A model generated the notes under the pieces. The model was not told where the DNA came from and searched no databases. It saw only the letters and a program-made list of their open reading frames with translations. A stretch of DNA of 8,413 nucleotides from Pseudomonadota bacterium (lineage in GTDB: Bacteria > Pseudomonadota > Alphaproteobacteria > Acetobacterales > Acetobacteraceae): positions 1 through 8,413 of the forward strand of contig JAKBCB010000149.1 in the NCBI GenBank assembly GCA_021808185.1. Direction: 5' to 3'. Within the stretch, counting starts at the first letter, position 1; the number at the start of each line of letters is the position of its first letter. This document shows positions 1 to 6,950 of this stretch, in pieces. Both the position numbers and the translations under genes were made by a program.

Positions 1-906
1 GTCGGCCAGCAGGTTGATGATGACGTAGGCGAACGCGATCACCAGCACGCCGCCCTGCACCAGCAGAATGTCGCGCGTCGAGATCGCGGAGACCAGCATG
101 CGGCCGATGCCAGGCCACTGGAACACCGTCTCGATATAAACGGCGCCGCCAAGCACGAAGCCGGCCTCCAGCCCGATCACCGGGACGATGCCGACCAGCG
201 CGTTGCGGAAGGCGTGAACGAAGATCACGCGGCTTTCCGGCAGCCCCTTGGCGCGCGCCGTGCGCACGTAGTCCTGCCGCATGACCTCCAGCATCGCCCC
301 GCGCGTCAGCCGCACCAGCACCGCCCCCGCGACGGCCGCCAGCGCGGACGCGGGCAGCACCAGATGGCGCGCCACGTCGAGTAGGCTTCCACCGCCGAAC
401 ATCTCCCGCATGCCACCGACCGGGAGCCATTCGAGCCGGACGCCGAACCAGAAGATGAGCAGAATGCCGAGCCAGAACGAGGGCGTGGAGATCCCCACCA
501 GCACCGCGACGGTGATCACCTTGTCCGGCCATGAATTCTGCCGGACCGCCGCCACCACGCCGAGCAGGATGCCGACCACCGACGACAGTACCAGCGCCAC
601 GCCGGCCAGCAGCAGCGTGGGGAACAGGCGCGCCATGATCTCGGCGATCACCGGCTTGTGCAGGATGTAGGAGCGGCCGAAATCGCCTTGCAGCAGGTTC
701 CCGAGCCAGATGGCGTATTGCACCGGCAGGCTGCGATCCAGCCCGAGGTCGTGCCGCACCTGGGCCACCGCGTCCGGTGTCGCGAACGTGCCCAGGATCG
801 CCTTCGCCGGGTCGCCCGGCACCAGCGAGATCACCAGGAACACCAGCACCGTCACGCCGAACAGCACCGGCACGATCAGCAGCAGGCGCCGCAGGATATA
901 GCTCAT
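1..906 (-). CDS. ABC transporter permease, DppB/OppB family (partial, C-terminus cut by window edge)
   Basis: Inner-membrane permease of a peptide/nickel/opine-type ABC importer, which would pair with a second permease and two ATPases to move substrate delivered by the binding protein encoded just upstream. The frame opens at ATG 906 and stays open to the edge (302 residues). The family usually ends about 10-30 residues later, so only the tail is missing. The N-terminus (MSYILRRLLLIVPVLFGVTV) is the typical first helix of DppB proteins. Residues 28-33 (LVPGDP) and 75-80 (DFGRSY) are family hallmarks. Hydrophobic segments lie near 95-120, 130-155, 180-200, 240-260 and 285-300. The cytoplasmic EAA loop that contacts the ATPase is at about 213-245 (YVRTARAKGL, then HAFRNAL). 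No good ribosome binding site precedes the ATG; a purine patch (AGGG) lies about 13 nt upstream. It is the third gene of the minus-strand cluster, 64 nt after the binding-protein stop. Family assignment is secure; the substrate is not determined. Confidence 0.95.
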   Translation of the reverse strand, partial: MSYILRRLLLIVPVLFGVTVLVFLVISLVPGDPAKAILGTFATPDAVAQVRHDLGLDRSLPVQYAIWLGNLLQGDFGRSYILHKPVIAEIMARLFPTLLLAGVALVLSSVVGILLGVVAAVRQNSWPDKVITVAVLVGISTPSFWLGILLIFWFGVRLEWLPVGGMREMFGGGSLLDVARHLVLPASALAAVAGAVLVRLTRGAMLEVMRQDYVRTARAKGLPESRVIFVHAFRNALVGIVPVIGLEAGFVLGGAVYIETVFQWPGIGRMLVSAISTRDILLVQGGVLVIAFAYVIINLLAD

Positions 907-930
907 GGCGATGCCGCGCCCTGGCCGCGG

Positions 931-955
931 TCCCCCTTCCACGAGGGAAGGGGGA
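931..955 (-). other. Intergenic stem-loop between binding-protein and permease genes
   Basis: A perfect 10-bp inverted repeat (931-940 with 946-955, arm TCCCCCTTCC on the plus strand) closes a 5-nt loop. It lies in the 64-nt gap between the stop of the solute-binding protein and the start of the permease. On the minus-strand transcript it is not followed by a U-run, so it is not a classical Rho-independent terminator. Such hairpins after an abundant periplasmic binding protein often protect the upstream mRNA from 3' decay and lower expression of the membrane component. That role is inferred here. It could also be a copy of a small dispersed intergenic repeat. Confidence 0.6.
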
Positions 956-970
956 AAGCCCGCGCGCCCG

Positions 971-2548
971 TCACGCCTTGGACGTGTCCCAGAAGCGCGT
1001 GGTGAACGAAGGATGCAGTTTGAAACCCTTCACCGCCGCGGTGGAGACCGCGTTCTGCTTCCAGTTGCAGACGAAAACCCACGGCGCGTCGTCGGCCAGG
1101 AGATCCTGCATCTGCTTGTACAGCGCCCCGCGCTTCGCCGTGTCCGGCTCGGTGCGCGCCGCGTCGATCAGGGCATCCACCTTCGGGTTGCTGTAGCGGC
1201 CGGAGTTCACCGGCGCGCCGGTGCGCAGCGCCAGGAACGGATGCATGTCCGGGTCCTGCGTCATGAACGACAGCTCGGCGACCTGGGCCTTGCCTTCCAT
1301 GCCGGGGATGATCTTGCCCAGGAACGTGTTCCATTCGTAGGTCTCGATCTTCGCGCGAATGCCGACCGCCGCAAGATCGGCCTGAATCGCCGTGCCCATC
1401 AGGATCGGCGACAACATGCCCGATCCGCTTTCGGTGACGTAGAAGGTCACGTCCACGCCATTCGGATAGCCCGCTTCGGCGAGCAGCGCCTTGGCCTTCG
1501 CCGGGTCGTACGGATACGGCTTGAGGTCGTTGTCATGTGCCCAGGTAAACGCGGGCGGCGTCGGCCCCGCGGCGACGGTCGCGGTGCCCTTCAGGATTTC
1601 GCCGACGAGCGCGTCTTTGTTGATCGCGTAGTTCGCCGCCTGCCGCACCAGCTTGCTGTCGAACGGCTTTTCCTTGCAGTTCAACATCAGGTACCACAGA
1701 TGCGGCCCGGTCTGCTCGTAGAACATGAAGTTCTTCGACGCGGTGAAGGTGGCGATGTTGTCCGGTGGCACCTCGATGGTGATATCCGTGCCACCAGAGA
1801 GCATTTCGGAGACGCGGGCGTTTTCGTCGATGATCGGCCGGAACACGAGGCCGGCGAGCTTGGGCTTGCCGGCCCACCAGGCCGGGTTGGCCTCCAGCAC
1901 GAAACGCTGCCCGCTTTCCCACAGCACGAACTTGAACGGGCCGGTGCCGCCGCCGTGGCGGGCAAAGTCCTTGCCGTACTGCTTGACGGCGGCGGGCGAG
2001 ATGCCGGCGAGGCCGCCGATGGCACCGGCCAGCATCGTCAGCATCGGCGAGTACGGTTCCTTCAGGTGGATGATCACCGTGAACGGGTCCGCCACCTCGG
2101 TCTTCTCGATCGGCCCGAGGGTGAACACGAACGGGAACGGCCCGGTGTTGGCATAGGGATGGTCTTTGTCGGTCACGCGGTCGAAGTTGAATTTCACCGT
2201 CTCGGCGTTGAAATCCGTGCCGTCGTGGAACTTCACGCCCTGGCGCAGCTTGAACGTGTAGGTCTTGGCATCGGGGCTGACCGTCCAGGATTCCGCGAGG
2301 CCCGGCTCGACATCGAGGCTCTCGTCCTTGTAGCGCAGCAAGCCCTCGTAGATGTTTGCCAGGATACGGAAGTCGCTGATGGTGACGGCCTGCGCCGGGT
2401 CGAGCGTCTGAAGTTCGGCGACGTGGCCGATCACCAGCACGTTGTTCGGTGTCTGTGCCGCCGCCCGGCGCACACCGAATGCGCCGACCGCGCCGATGGC
2501 GGCGGTTCCGGCAAGCAGGCCACGGCGCGTCAGGTGGGCGTCATTCAT
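971..2548 (-). CDS. ABC transporter substrate-binding protein, family 5 (DppA/OppA/NikA-like), Tat-exported
   Basis: Periplasmic binding protein of 525 residues, a normal length for the family. It should capture a peptide, amide or similar ligand and hand it to the permease encoded next. The N-terminus carries a twin-arginine signal (LTRRGLLAG, residues 6-14), a short hydrophobic alanine/glycine stretch and an AxA cleavage site (AAA before Gln32). The family 5 signature is clear at about 95-124: YTFKLRQGVKFHDG followed by a T-V-K-F-N-F-D-R stretch. Residues 48-72 (TLDPA, then NIYEGLLRY) also match the family. The ATG at 2548 is preceded by a good Shine-Dalgarno AGGAG (minus strand) nine bases upstream, the clearest in this window. 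The gene starts 32 nt after the amidase stop, so the two are very probably co-transcribed. Family membership is certain. Ligand specificity cannot be read from the sequence, and the Dpp/Opp/Nik names are too narrow to choose between. Confidence 0.96.
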   Translation of the reverse strand: MNDAHLTRRGLLAGTAAIGAVGAFGVRRAAAQTPNNVLVIGHVAELQTLDPAQAVTISDFRILANIYEGLLRYKDESLDVEPGLAESWTVSPDAKTYTFKLRQGVKFHDGTDFNAETVKFNFDRVTDKDHPYANTGPFPFVFTLGPIEKTEVADPFTVIIHLKEPYSPMLTMLAGAIGGLAGISPAAVKQYGKDFARHGGGTGPFKFVLWESGQRFVLEANPAWWAGKPKLAGLVFRPIIDENARVSEMLSGGTDITIEVPPDNIATFTASKNFMFYEQTGPHLWYLMLNCKEKPFDSKLVRQAANYAINKDALVGEILKGTATVAAGPTPPAFTWAHDNDLKPYPYDPAKAKALLAEAGYPNGVDVTFYVTESGSGMLSPILMGTAIQADLAAVGIRAKIETYEWNTFLGKIIPGMEGKAQVAELSFMTQDPDMHPFLALRTGAPVNSGRYSNPKVDALIDAARTEPDTAKRGALYKQMQDLLADDAPWVFVCNWKQNAVSTAAVKGFKLHPSFTTRFWDTSKA

Positions 2549-2566
2549 CGTTTATCGCTCCTATTG
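2549..2566 (-). promoter_or_regulatory. Ribosome binding site of the substrate-binding protein gene
   Basis: Read on the minus strand, AATAGGAGCGATAAACG runs directly into the ATG at 2548. The AGGAG core with a 9-nt spacer is a near-ideal Shine-Dalgarno sequence and fixes the start codon. No other gene in the window has one this strong, which fits the usual need for a large excess of binding protein over permease. Confidence 0.75.
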
Positions 2567-2580
2567 CAACGGACCTTGTG

Positions 2581-4233
2581 TCAGCCGACCGGCGGGCGGC
2601 GATCCCGAACAGCGAATGCCGCTTCCAACGCGCGGCCGAGGCGCAGAATGGTGCCCTCGTCGAACAGACGCCCATACAGGCAGATGGTGTGCGGCACGGT
2701 ATGTAAAGCCCCGGTGCCCGCCGTGCCCTGGTCAAGCCGCGCGCGCGCGAGCGACAGCGGGCTGCGCGTCTCACGCTGGGCAAAGCCGCTGCGCAGCACG
2801 AGGCAGGGATGCCCGGTGTAGTTGGTAATGATCAGCATCGGCCCGGCGAGCGATGGCCCGACCATCGCCTCCACGCCCTGGAACGCCGCGTCCATGTCCT
2901 GCATCACGCGCCGGCGCAGCCGGTCGAGCTGGATGTGGTCGATCGCGGTCAGGAATCGCGCCTTGCGGAACGTGTTTGGCCAGGACCCTGGCTCCTGCCA
3001 TGTCAGCGTGTCGTCCTGGTCGGTCAGCGTCATCTCCTCGAACGACGCGGCGGCCTCGGCGAACAGCGTGCTCATCAGCGCGCCATAGGGCAGCTCGGGC
3101 CGTTGCAGCGCGATGAGATCGACGCCCAGCGCGCGCAGCTTATCCAGCGCCGCCCGGTCCAGATCGTCGGTGCCCTCACCCTCGAAGTCGGCCGGATAAT
3201 AGCCGACCCGCATTCCGGCGACGGGGGCGGCGGCATCGTAGCCGAAGGGGGCCGGGATGTTGCACGGGTCGGCCGGGTCGGCCGCGTTCAGTGCGTTCAG
3301 GACCAGCGCCGCGTCGTCCACCGCGCGCACCATCGGGCCGATCTTGTCGAGCGTCCAGCACAGCGGCATCGCCCCGGTGCGCGGAACACGGCCGAAGGTC
3401 GGCCGCAGCCCGGTGGTGCCGCAGCGCGTCGAGGGTGCCACGATCGAGCCGAGCGTCTCCGTGCCCAGACTGAACCCGACCAGCCCGGCGGCGGTGGCCG
3501 CCCCCGACCCCGCGCTCGACCCGCTCGATCCTTCCTCGGTGTTCCACGGATTGCGGGTGCGCCCGCCGTACCAGATGTCGCCATAGGCCAGCGCGCCGAC
3601 GGTCAGCTTGCCCAGCAGCACGGCACCCGCCGCGGTCAGCAGCCGGACCACGGTTGCATCGGCGTCCGGCACGCGGTCCCGCCATGGCTCGGCGCCCCAG
3701 CCGGTGGCGATGCCGGCCGTGTCCAGGATGTCCTTGCAGCCCCAGGGAATGCCGTGCAGCGGCCCAAGATAGGTACCGGCCGCGAGCAGTTTGTCCGCGC
3801 TGTCGGCCTGCGCCCGCGCCAGATCGGCGGTCACGGTCACGAAGCATTCCAGCGCCGGCGCGATGCGCGCGATGCGCTCCAGATAAATCTCGGTCAGCCG
3901 GCGCGAGGACAGCACGCCGGCGCGCACCCAGCCGGCCAGCATCCCGACCGGGGCGTACGCGATATCCGCCGGGTCGTCGGGCAGCGGCGGGGGGGCTTCC
4001 GTCGCCGGCACGAACGCGCCGACCCGCGGCATGGTGAAACCGGGCAGTCGCGGGTCGAACCGCGTGGCCGGGGCGAGCGCGCGGGGCAGCGCCACGCGCC
4101 GGCGCTGCTGGGCCAGATCGAGCTGTGCTGCGAGGTTGTCGAGCATCTGTGTGCGCTCGGCCTCGGTGTAGTGAACCCCGGCCAGGCGTTCCGCCGCGGC
4201 GATCATTTCGATAGTGATTGCGGTCTCGTCCAT
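2581..4233 (-). CDS. Amidase-signature family hydrolase
   Basis: Serine amidase of the amidase-signature (AS) superfamily, hydrolysing a carboxamide to acid plus ammonia or amine; probably cytoplasmic, as no signal peptide is seen. Numbering from ATG 4233 (550 residues), the Ser-cisSer-Lys triad is complete: Lys167 in GIPWGCKD, Ser239 in the GSSGSSAGS signature and nucleophile Ser263 in GTETLGSI. The 24-residue gap between the two serines is the canonical one. The glycine-rich core continues through CGTTGLRPTFGRVPRTGAM and DKIGPM. The N-terminal ~75 residues form an additional helical region before the catalytic core. An in-frame GTG at 4242 would add three residues; neither start has a convincing ribosome binding site, and I chose ATG. 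It is the first gene of the minus-strand cluster, followed 32 nt later by the binding protein, so it may process the imported compound. The GTETLGSIV form of the nucleophile motif differs from the GTDTGGSIR of GatA-type enzymes, so this is not a tRNA amidotransferase subunit. The substrate is unknown. Confidence 0.95.
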   Translation of the reverse strand: MDETAITIEMIAAAERLAGVHYTEAERTQMLDNLAAQLDLAQQRRRVALPRALAPATRFDPRLPGFTMPRVGAFVPATEAPPPLPDDPADIAYAPVGMLAGWVRAGVLSSRRLTEIYLERIARIAPALECFVTVTADLARAQADSADKLLAAGTYLGPLHGIPWGCKDILDTAGIATGWGAEPWRDRVPDADATVVRLLTAAGAVLLGKLTVGALAYGDIWYGGRTRNPWNTEEGSSGSSAGSGAATAAGLVGFSLGTETLGSIVAPSTRCGTTGLRPTFGRVPRTGAMPLCWTLDKIGPMVRAVDDAALVLNALNAADPADPCNIPAPFGYDAAAPVAGMRVGYYPADFEGEGTDDLDRAALDKLRALGVDLIALQRPELPYGALMSTLFAEAAASFEEMTLTDQDDTLTWQEPGSWPNTFRKARFLTAIDHIQLDRLRRRVMQDMDAAFQGVEAMVGPSLAGPMLIITNYTGHPCLVLRSGFAQRETRSPLSLARARLDQGTAGTGALHTVPHTICLYGRLFDEGTILRLGRALEAAFAVRDRRPPVG

Positions 4234-4411
4234 TCTCGCCACACGAAACTTTCAACCTTGAGACGAAAGCTTAATGGACCGACGATGCGTCCGCCAGCGC
4301 AAAGTTTGCCTGGCTTGCGCTCAGGATAATTCAACCACCGTCGGCGAAAGCCGGGGATAAGCCCGACCGGATCCTGTTGCCGCCACGGGCCGAAACACGC
4401 ATGCTGCCGGG
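4234..4411. promoter_or_regulatory. Divergent regulatory region between amidase and LysR-type regulator genes
   Basis: This 178-nt gene-free stretch separates the divergent amidase and LysR genes and should hold both promoters and the regulator's operator. It is less GC-rich than the flanking genes. CGAAA occurs four times on the plus strand (4244, 4264, 4345, 4391); the first two belong to an ACGAAA direct repeat exactly 20 bp apart. CTTTC (4249-4253) and GAAAG (4265-4269) form an inverted repeat with an 11-bp spacer, close to the amidase start. A -10-like GATAAT (4325-4330) faces the LysR gene, without a good -35. A short CGGC-GAAA-GCCG hairpin (4342-4353) would lie in that leader. A second candidate LysR promoter is TTGCCG (4377-4382), 17 bp, CATGCT (4400-4405), ending 6 nt before the ATG. 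LysR proteins commonly bind such divergent regions. I could not assign a confident T-N11-A box. Confidence 0.5.
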
Positions 4412-5323
4412 ATGGAATTGCGTTGGCTGGAAGACTTCCTGACACTCGTGGACACGCGCAACTTCTCACGCGCGGCGGCGTTGCGGTTTACGACCCAGCC
4501 GGCGTTCAGCCGCCGCATCAAGGCCTTGGAAGAGTGGCTCGGCGCGCCGCTGTTCGAACGCGCGGGGCAGCCTGTCAGCCTGACCGAGGCCGGCAAGCAA
4601 TTCCGTGGCGTTGCGGAGGAAATCGTCCGCCGCCTCTATCAAGGCCGGGAGGAGGTCCGCTTCGGTTCCGCCAATGCCGCCGGGGTCGTCAAGTTCGCCG
4701 CAACCCACAGCCTGTCGCTGACCTTCTTTCCCCGCTGGATCGCGGCGATGGAACTGCGCGGCGGCATCGGCAATATCCGCCTCGACACCGGGCACGCGGC
4801 GATGTGCGTGCAGATGCTGCAACAGGGCAGTTGCCATTTCATGCTCTGCCACACCCATCCCTCCGTGGATATCGGCCTCGACGCCCGGCATTTCCTGTCT
4901 GTCTCGGTCGGCTCCGACCGGCTCGTGCCGGTCTGTCGGCCGGATGCCGAGGGCAAACCGATCGACTCACTCGATGAGACGGCTCAACGACCGCCGCGCT
5001 ATCTTGCCTATGCGGAGACCTCGGCCATCGGCCGGGCGCTGGAAAACAAGCTCCGGCACACCGAGACCCGGATACGGCTGGAACCGCAGTTCGTCTCGCA
5101 TCTGGCCGCGGTGCTGCGCTCGATGGTGATGGACGGGCGCGGTTTCGCATGGCTGCCCGAGAGCGATGTCGCGCGCGAGTTGGAGGCCGGCGTGTTCGTG
5201 CGCGCGGGCCCCGCACGCTGGGACCTCGACGTTGACATCACGCTGTTTCGCCCGCGTGACCCGCTGAGCGCGCCGGCGGAGGCATTCTGGCGCTCGGTCA
5301 CCCAGACCCCGTCGATGCCATAG
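4412..5323 (+). CDS. LysR family transcriptional regulator
   Basis: DNA-binding regulator of 303 residues, the standard LysR length. The N-terminal winged helix-turn-helix (residues 1-62) is well preserved: MELRWLEDFLTLVDTRNFSR opens the domain, and the recognition helix region runs through TTQPAFSRRIKALEEWLG to LFERAG and LTEAG. A linker helix (about 63-85) leads to the effector-binding domain (about 90-295), which has the two-lobed periplasmic-binding-protein fold known for the family. Its ligand cannot be predicted. The ATG at 4412 fits the family start exactly, although no Shine-Dalgarno sequence is visible. The gene is divergent from the amidase-transporter cluster and lies 64 nt upstream of the MlrC-type gene in the same direction, so it may control both arms and itself. 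Targets and inducer are inferred from position only. Confidence 0.95.
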   Translation: MELRWLEDFLTLVDTRNFSRAAALRFTTQPAFSRRIKALEEWLGAPLFERAGQPVSLTEAGKQFRGVAEEIVRRLYQGREEVRFGSANAAGVVKFAATHSLSLTFFPRWIAAMELRGGIGNIRLDTGHAAMCVQMLQQGSCHFMLCHTHPSVDIGLDARHFLSVSVGSDRLVPVCRPDAEGKPIDSLDETAQRPPRYLAYAETSAIGRALENKLRHTETRIRLEPQFVSHLAAVLRSMVMDGRGFAWLPESDVARELEAGVFVRAGPARWDLDVDITLFRPRDPLSAPAEAFWRSVTQTPSMP

Positions 5324-5349
5324 TCGCATCGGGTCAGGCGTTTCCGGCA

Positions 5350-5380
5350 TTGGACCGGCCGGTGATGGCGCTGTTAGCGT
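5350..5380 (+). promoter_or_regulatory. Candidate promoter for a leaderless MlrC-type mRNA
   Basis: In the 64-nt gap after the LysR gene, TTGGAC (5350-5355) and TAGCGT (5375-5380) are separated by 19 bp. The second element fits a TAnnnT -10 box and ends 7 nt before the ATG at 5388, so transcription would start at or next to the start codon. The absence of a Shine-Dalgarno sequence there fits leaderless translation. The spacer is slightly long and the match is modest; read-through from the LysR gene is the alternative. A 10-bp palindrome, ACCGGCCGGT (5354-5363), overlaps the -35 end and could be chance. Confidence 0.35.
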
Positions 5381-5387
5381 CCGGGCC

Positions 5388-6950
5388 ATGACAATGAATG
5401 CCACGGCAAGCCCGAAACGCGTCGCGTTGCTTGGGCTCATGCTGGAAAGCAACCGCTTAGCGCCGACCACCACGCGCGAGGATTTTCTGGACCGGCTTTA
5501 TCTCGCGGGCCCGGAACTCGTCGCCGAACTCGACAAGTCGGCGTCCGCCGTGATGTCCGAGATGCTCGGGTTCGCCCAGGACATGACGGCCAACACGGAT
5601 TGGCAGCCAGTGCCGATCCTGGTCGGGCGGGTGGAGGCCGGGGGGCCGATCGACCACGCCTTCTATCGCGACACGCTCGACGCGATGCGGCAGCGGCTGG
5701 AGGCGGCACTGCCGCTGGATGGTGTGTACATCGCCAACCACGGCGCGATGATCACCACCGAGATCGACGATCCGGACGGCGAGATGTTCGCCATGGTGCG
5801 GCGTGTGGTCGGTGCTTCGGTTCCCGTGATCGTGACGCTGGATCTGCACGCGAACATTTCCGACCGCATGGTGGAAGAAGCCGATGCGATCGTGGGTTAC
5901 CGTACCAACCCGCACGTGGACATGATCCCACGCGGCGCGGAGGCAGCCGGGCTGATGCGCGCGATATGGCACGGCGCGACGCTGCACACCGCATTCGCCC
6001 GCCTGCCGCTGGTCGCGCCGACGGTCACGCTGCTGACCGATAGCGGACCTTTTGGGGATCTGACGCGCGCCGCCGCCGCACATATCCGGGGCGATGTCGC
6101 CAACGTCTCGCTGTTTCCGGGCTTCGCCTATGGCGACACGGACAAGAACGGCATGTCGATCCTGGCCACGTCGCTCGGCGCATCGGGGCCGGCGGTGCGC
6201 AGCGTGGACATCCTTGCCCGCCAGGCGTGGAACGACCGGCAGCGGTATCGACCGAAGCTGACGAGCCTCGCCGACGCGGCCGAGCAATGCTGGCAGGTGG
6301 CGAACATCCCGGAGCGCCGCGCCATCATCCTCGCGGACGTGGCGGATAATCCCGGCGGCGGGGGGCTTGGCAACACCACGGCGATTTTGCGCCACTTGCT
6401 CAACCGGGGCGTGCGCGGCGCCCTGCTCGGACTGTTCCACGACCCGGCCCTGGTTCGCGATGCAATGGCCTGCGGGGAGGGACGGTCATTCACGGCCAGC
6501 CTGAACCGCGACAGCGACGACAAGGAGGCCGGAAGGTTGGACATCGAGGCGACCGTCGAGCGGGTGCTTGACGGCGAATGCGTCGGCCGGCGGGGCATCT
6601 ATGCTGGTCGGGTCATGGACCTTGGGCCGACCGCGCTGCTCGACGTGGCAGGCATCAAAGTGGTGGCCAATACCATCCGCACGCAATGCGCCGATCCGGT
6701 GTTCTTCGAGATGCTCGGCCTCGATCTGGCGCGCGCGCGCGTGGTGGTGGTGAAATCGCGCGGGCATTTCCGCTCCGGCTTCGACGAGTTCTTCGGCCCC
6801 GAGCAGGTGGTGGAAGTGGACGGCCCGGGTTTGTGCTCCCCGGTGCTGACGCGCTTCGCGTTCCACAACATTCGCCGCCCGTTCTACCCAGTGGACGAGG
6901 ACGCCGGCTGGAGCCCCAAAGTCATGGTTTTCCCGGCGCGACGGCGATGA
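5388..6950 (+). CDS. M81 family metallopeptidase (MlrC-type)
   Basis: Zinc-dependent hydrolase of the M81/MlrC family. The namesake, microcystinase C, cleaves linearised microcystin and its tetrapeptide, but most family members have unknown substrates. The 520-residue length is typical. The N-terminal domain (about 10-300) shows the metal-site motifs in order: ESN at 20-22, NHGAM at 117-121, LDLHAN at 151-156 and NPHVD at 174-178, giving Glu20, His118, Asp152, His154 and His176 as likely ligands or catalytic residues. The C-terminal domain (about 310-515) carries the hallmark ADNPGGGGLGNTT (318-330) and the KSRGHFRSGFDEFF region (456-469). No signal peptide is seen, so it should act in the cytoplasm. 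The ATG at 5388 is used; an ATG two codons later (5394) is also possible, and neither has a ribosome binding site. The stop overlaps the start of the PLP-enzyme gene, so both are translated from one message. Its true substrate is unknown; a microcystin role should not be assumed. Confidence 0.94.
   Translation: MTMNATASPKRVALLGLMLESNRLAPTTTREDFLDRLYLAGPELVAELDKSASAVMSEMLGFAQDMTANTDWQPVPILVGRVEAGGPIDHAFYRDTLDAMRQRLEAALPLDGVYIANHGAMITTEIDDPDGEMFAMVRRVVGASVPVIVTLDLHANISDRMVEEADAIVGYRTNPHVDMIPRGAEAAGLMRAIWHGATLHTAFARLPLVAPTVTLLTDSGPFGDLTRAAAAHIRGDVANVSLFPGFAYGDTDKNGMSILATSLGASGPAVRSVDILARQAWNDRQRYRPKLTSLADAAEQCWQVANIPERRAIILADVADNPGGGGLGNTTAILRHLLNRGVRGALLGLFHDPALVRDAMACGEGRSFTASLNRDSDDKEAGRLDIEATVERVLDGECVGRRGIYAGRVMDLGPTALLDVAGIKVVANTIRTQCADPVFFEMLGLDLARARVVVVKSRGHFRSGFDEFFGPEQVVEVDGPGLCSPVLTRFAFHNIRRPFYPVDEDAGWSPKVMVFPARRR

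Noticed and set aside
905..2821. Very long plus-strand open frame (638 codons) opposite the binding-protein gene
   Set aside because: It is antisense to a gene with clear family motifs and a ribosome binding site. Its composition (rich in R, G, V, H, E) is typical of shadow frames in GC-rich DNA, and I recognise no domain in it.
3176..4255. Minus-strand open frame of 359 codons overlapping the amidase in another frame
   Set aside because: Same-strand shadow of the amidase, with an arginine-rich low-complexity translation and no family signature.
2809..4329. Long plus-strand open frame (506 codons) opposite the amidase gene
   Set aside because: The amidase on the other strand has a complete catalytic triad; this frame is arginine/glycine/glutamine-rich without recognisable motifs and runs across the control region.
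4203..4596. Small minus-strand frames (about 90 codons) across the amidase-LysR control region
   Set aside because: They overlap the start of the LysR DNA-binding domain in antisense, have no ribosome binding site and resemble nothing I know.
5457..6440. Minus-strand open frame (327 codons) opposite the MlrC-type gene
   Set aside because: Antisense shadow; the MlrC frame carries all family motifs, and this translation is rich in H, R, G and Q with no recognisable domain.
6727..6741. Run of alternating GC (gcgcgcgcgcg) that might suggest a Z-DNA or repeat element
   Set aside because: It encodes ordinary residues (ARARV) of the MlrC-type protein, is only about 11 bases long and is common in GC-rich coding DNA.
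6578..6946. Upstream extension of the PLP-enzyme frame by 123 codons
   Set aside because: The added stretch overlaps the conserved C-terminal domain of the MlrC-type gene and reads as arginine-rich shadow sequence. Family similarity begins only after the ATG at 6947.
5388..6950. Microcystin degradation (mlr) cluster
   Set aside because: No MlrA-type membrane protease, MlrB-type serine hydrolase or MlrD-type transporter is present. Only the MlrC-family member is seen, and most members of that family are not linked to microcystin.
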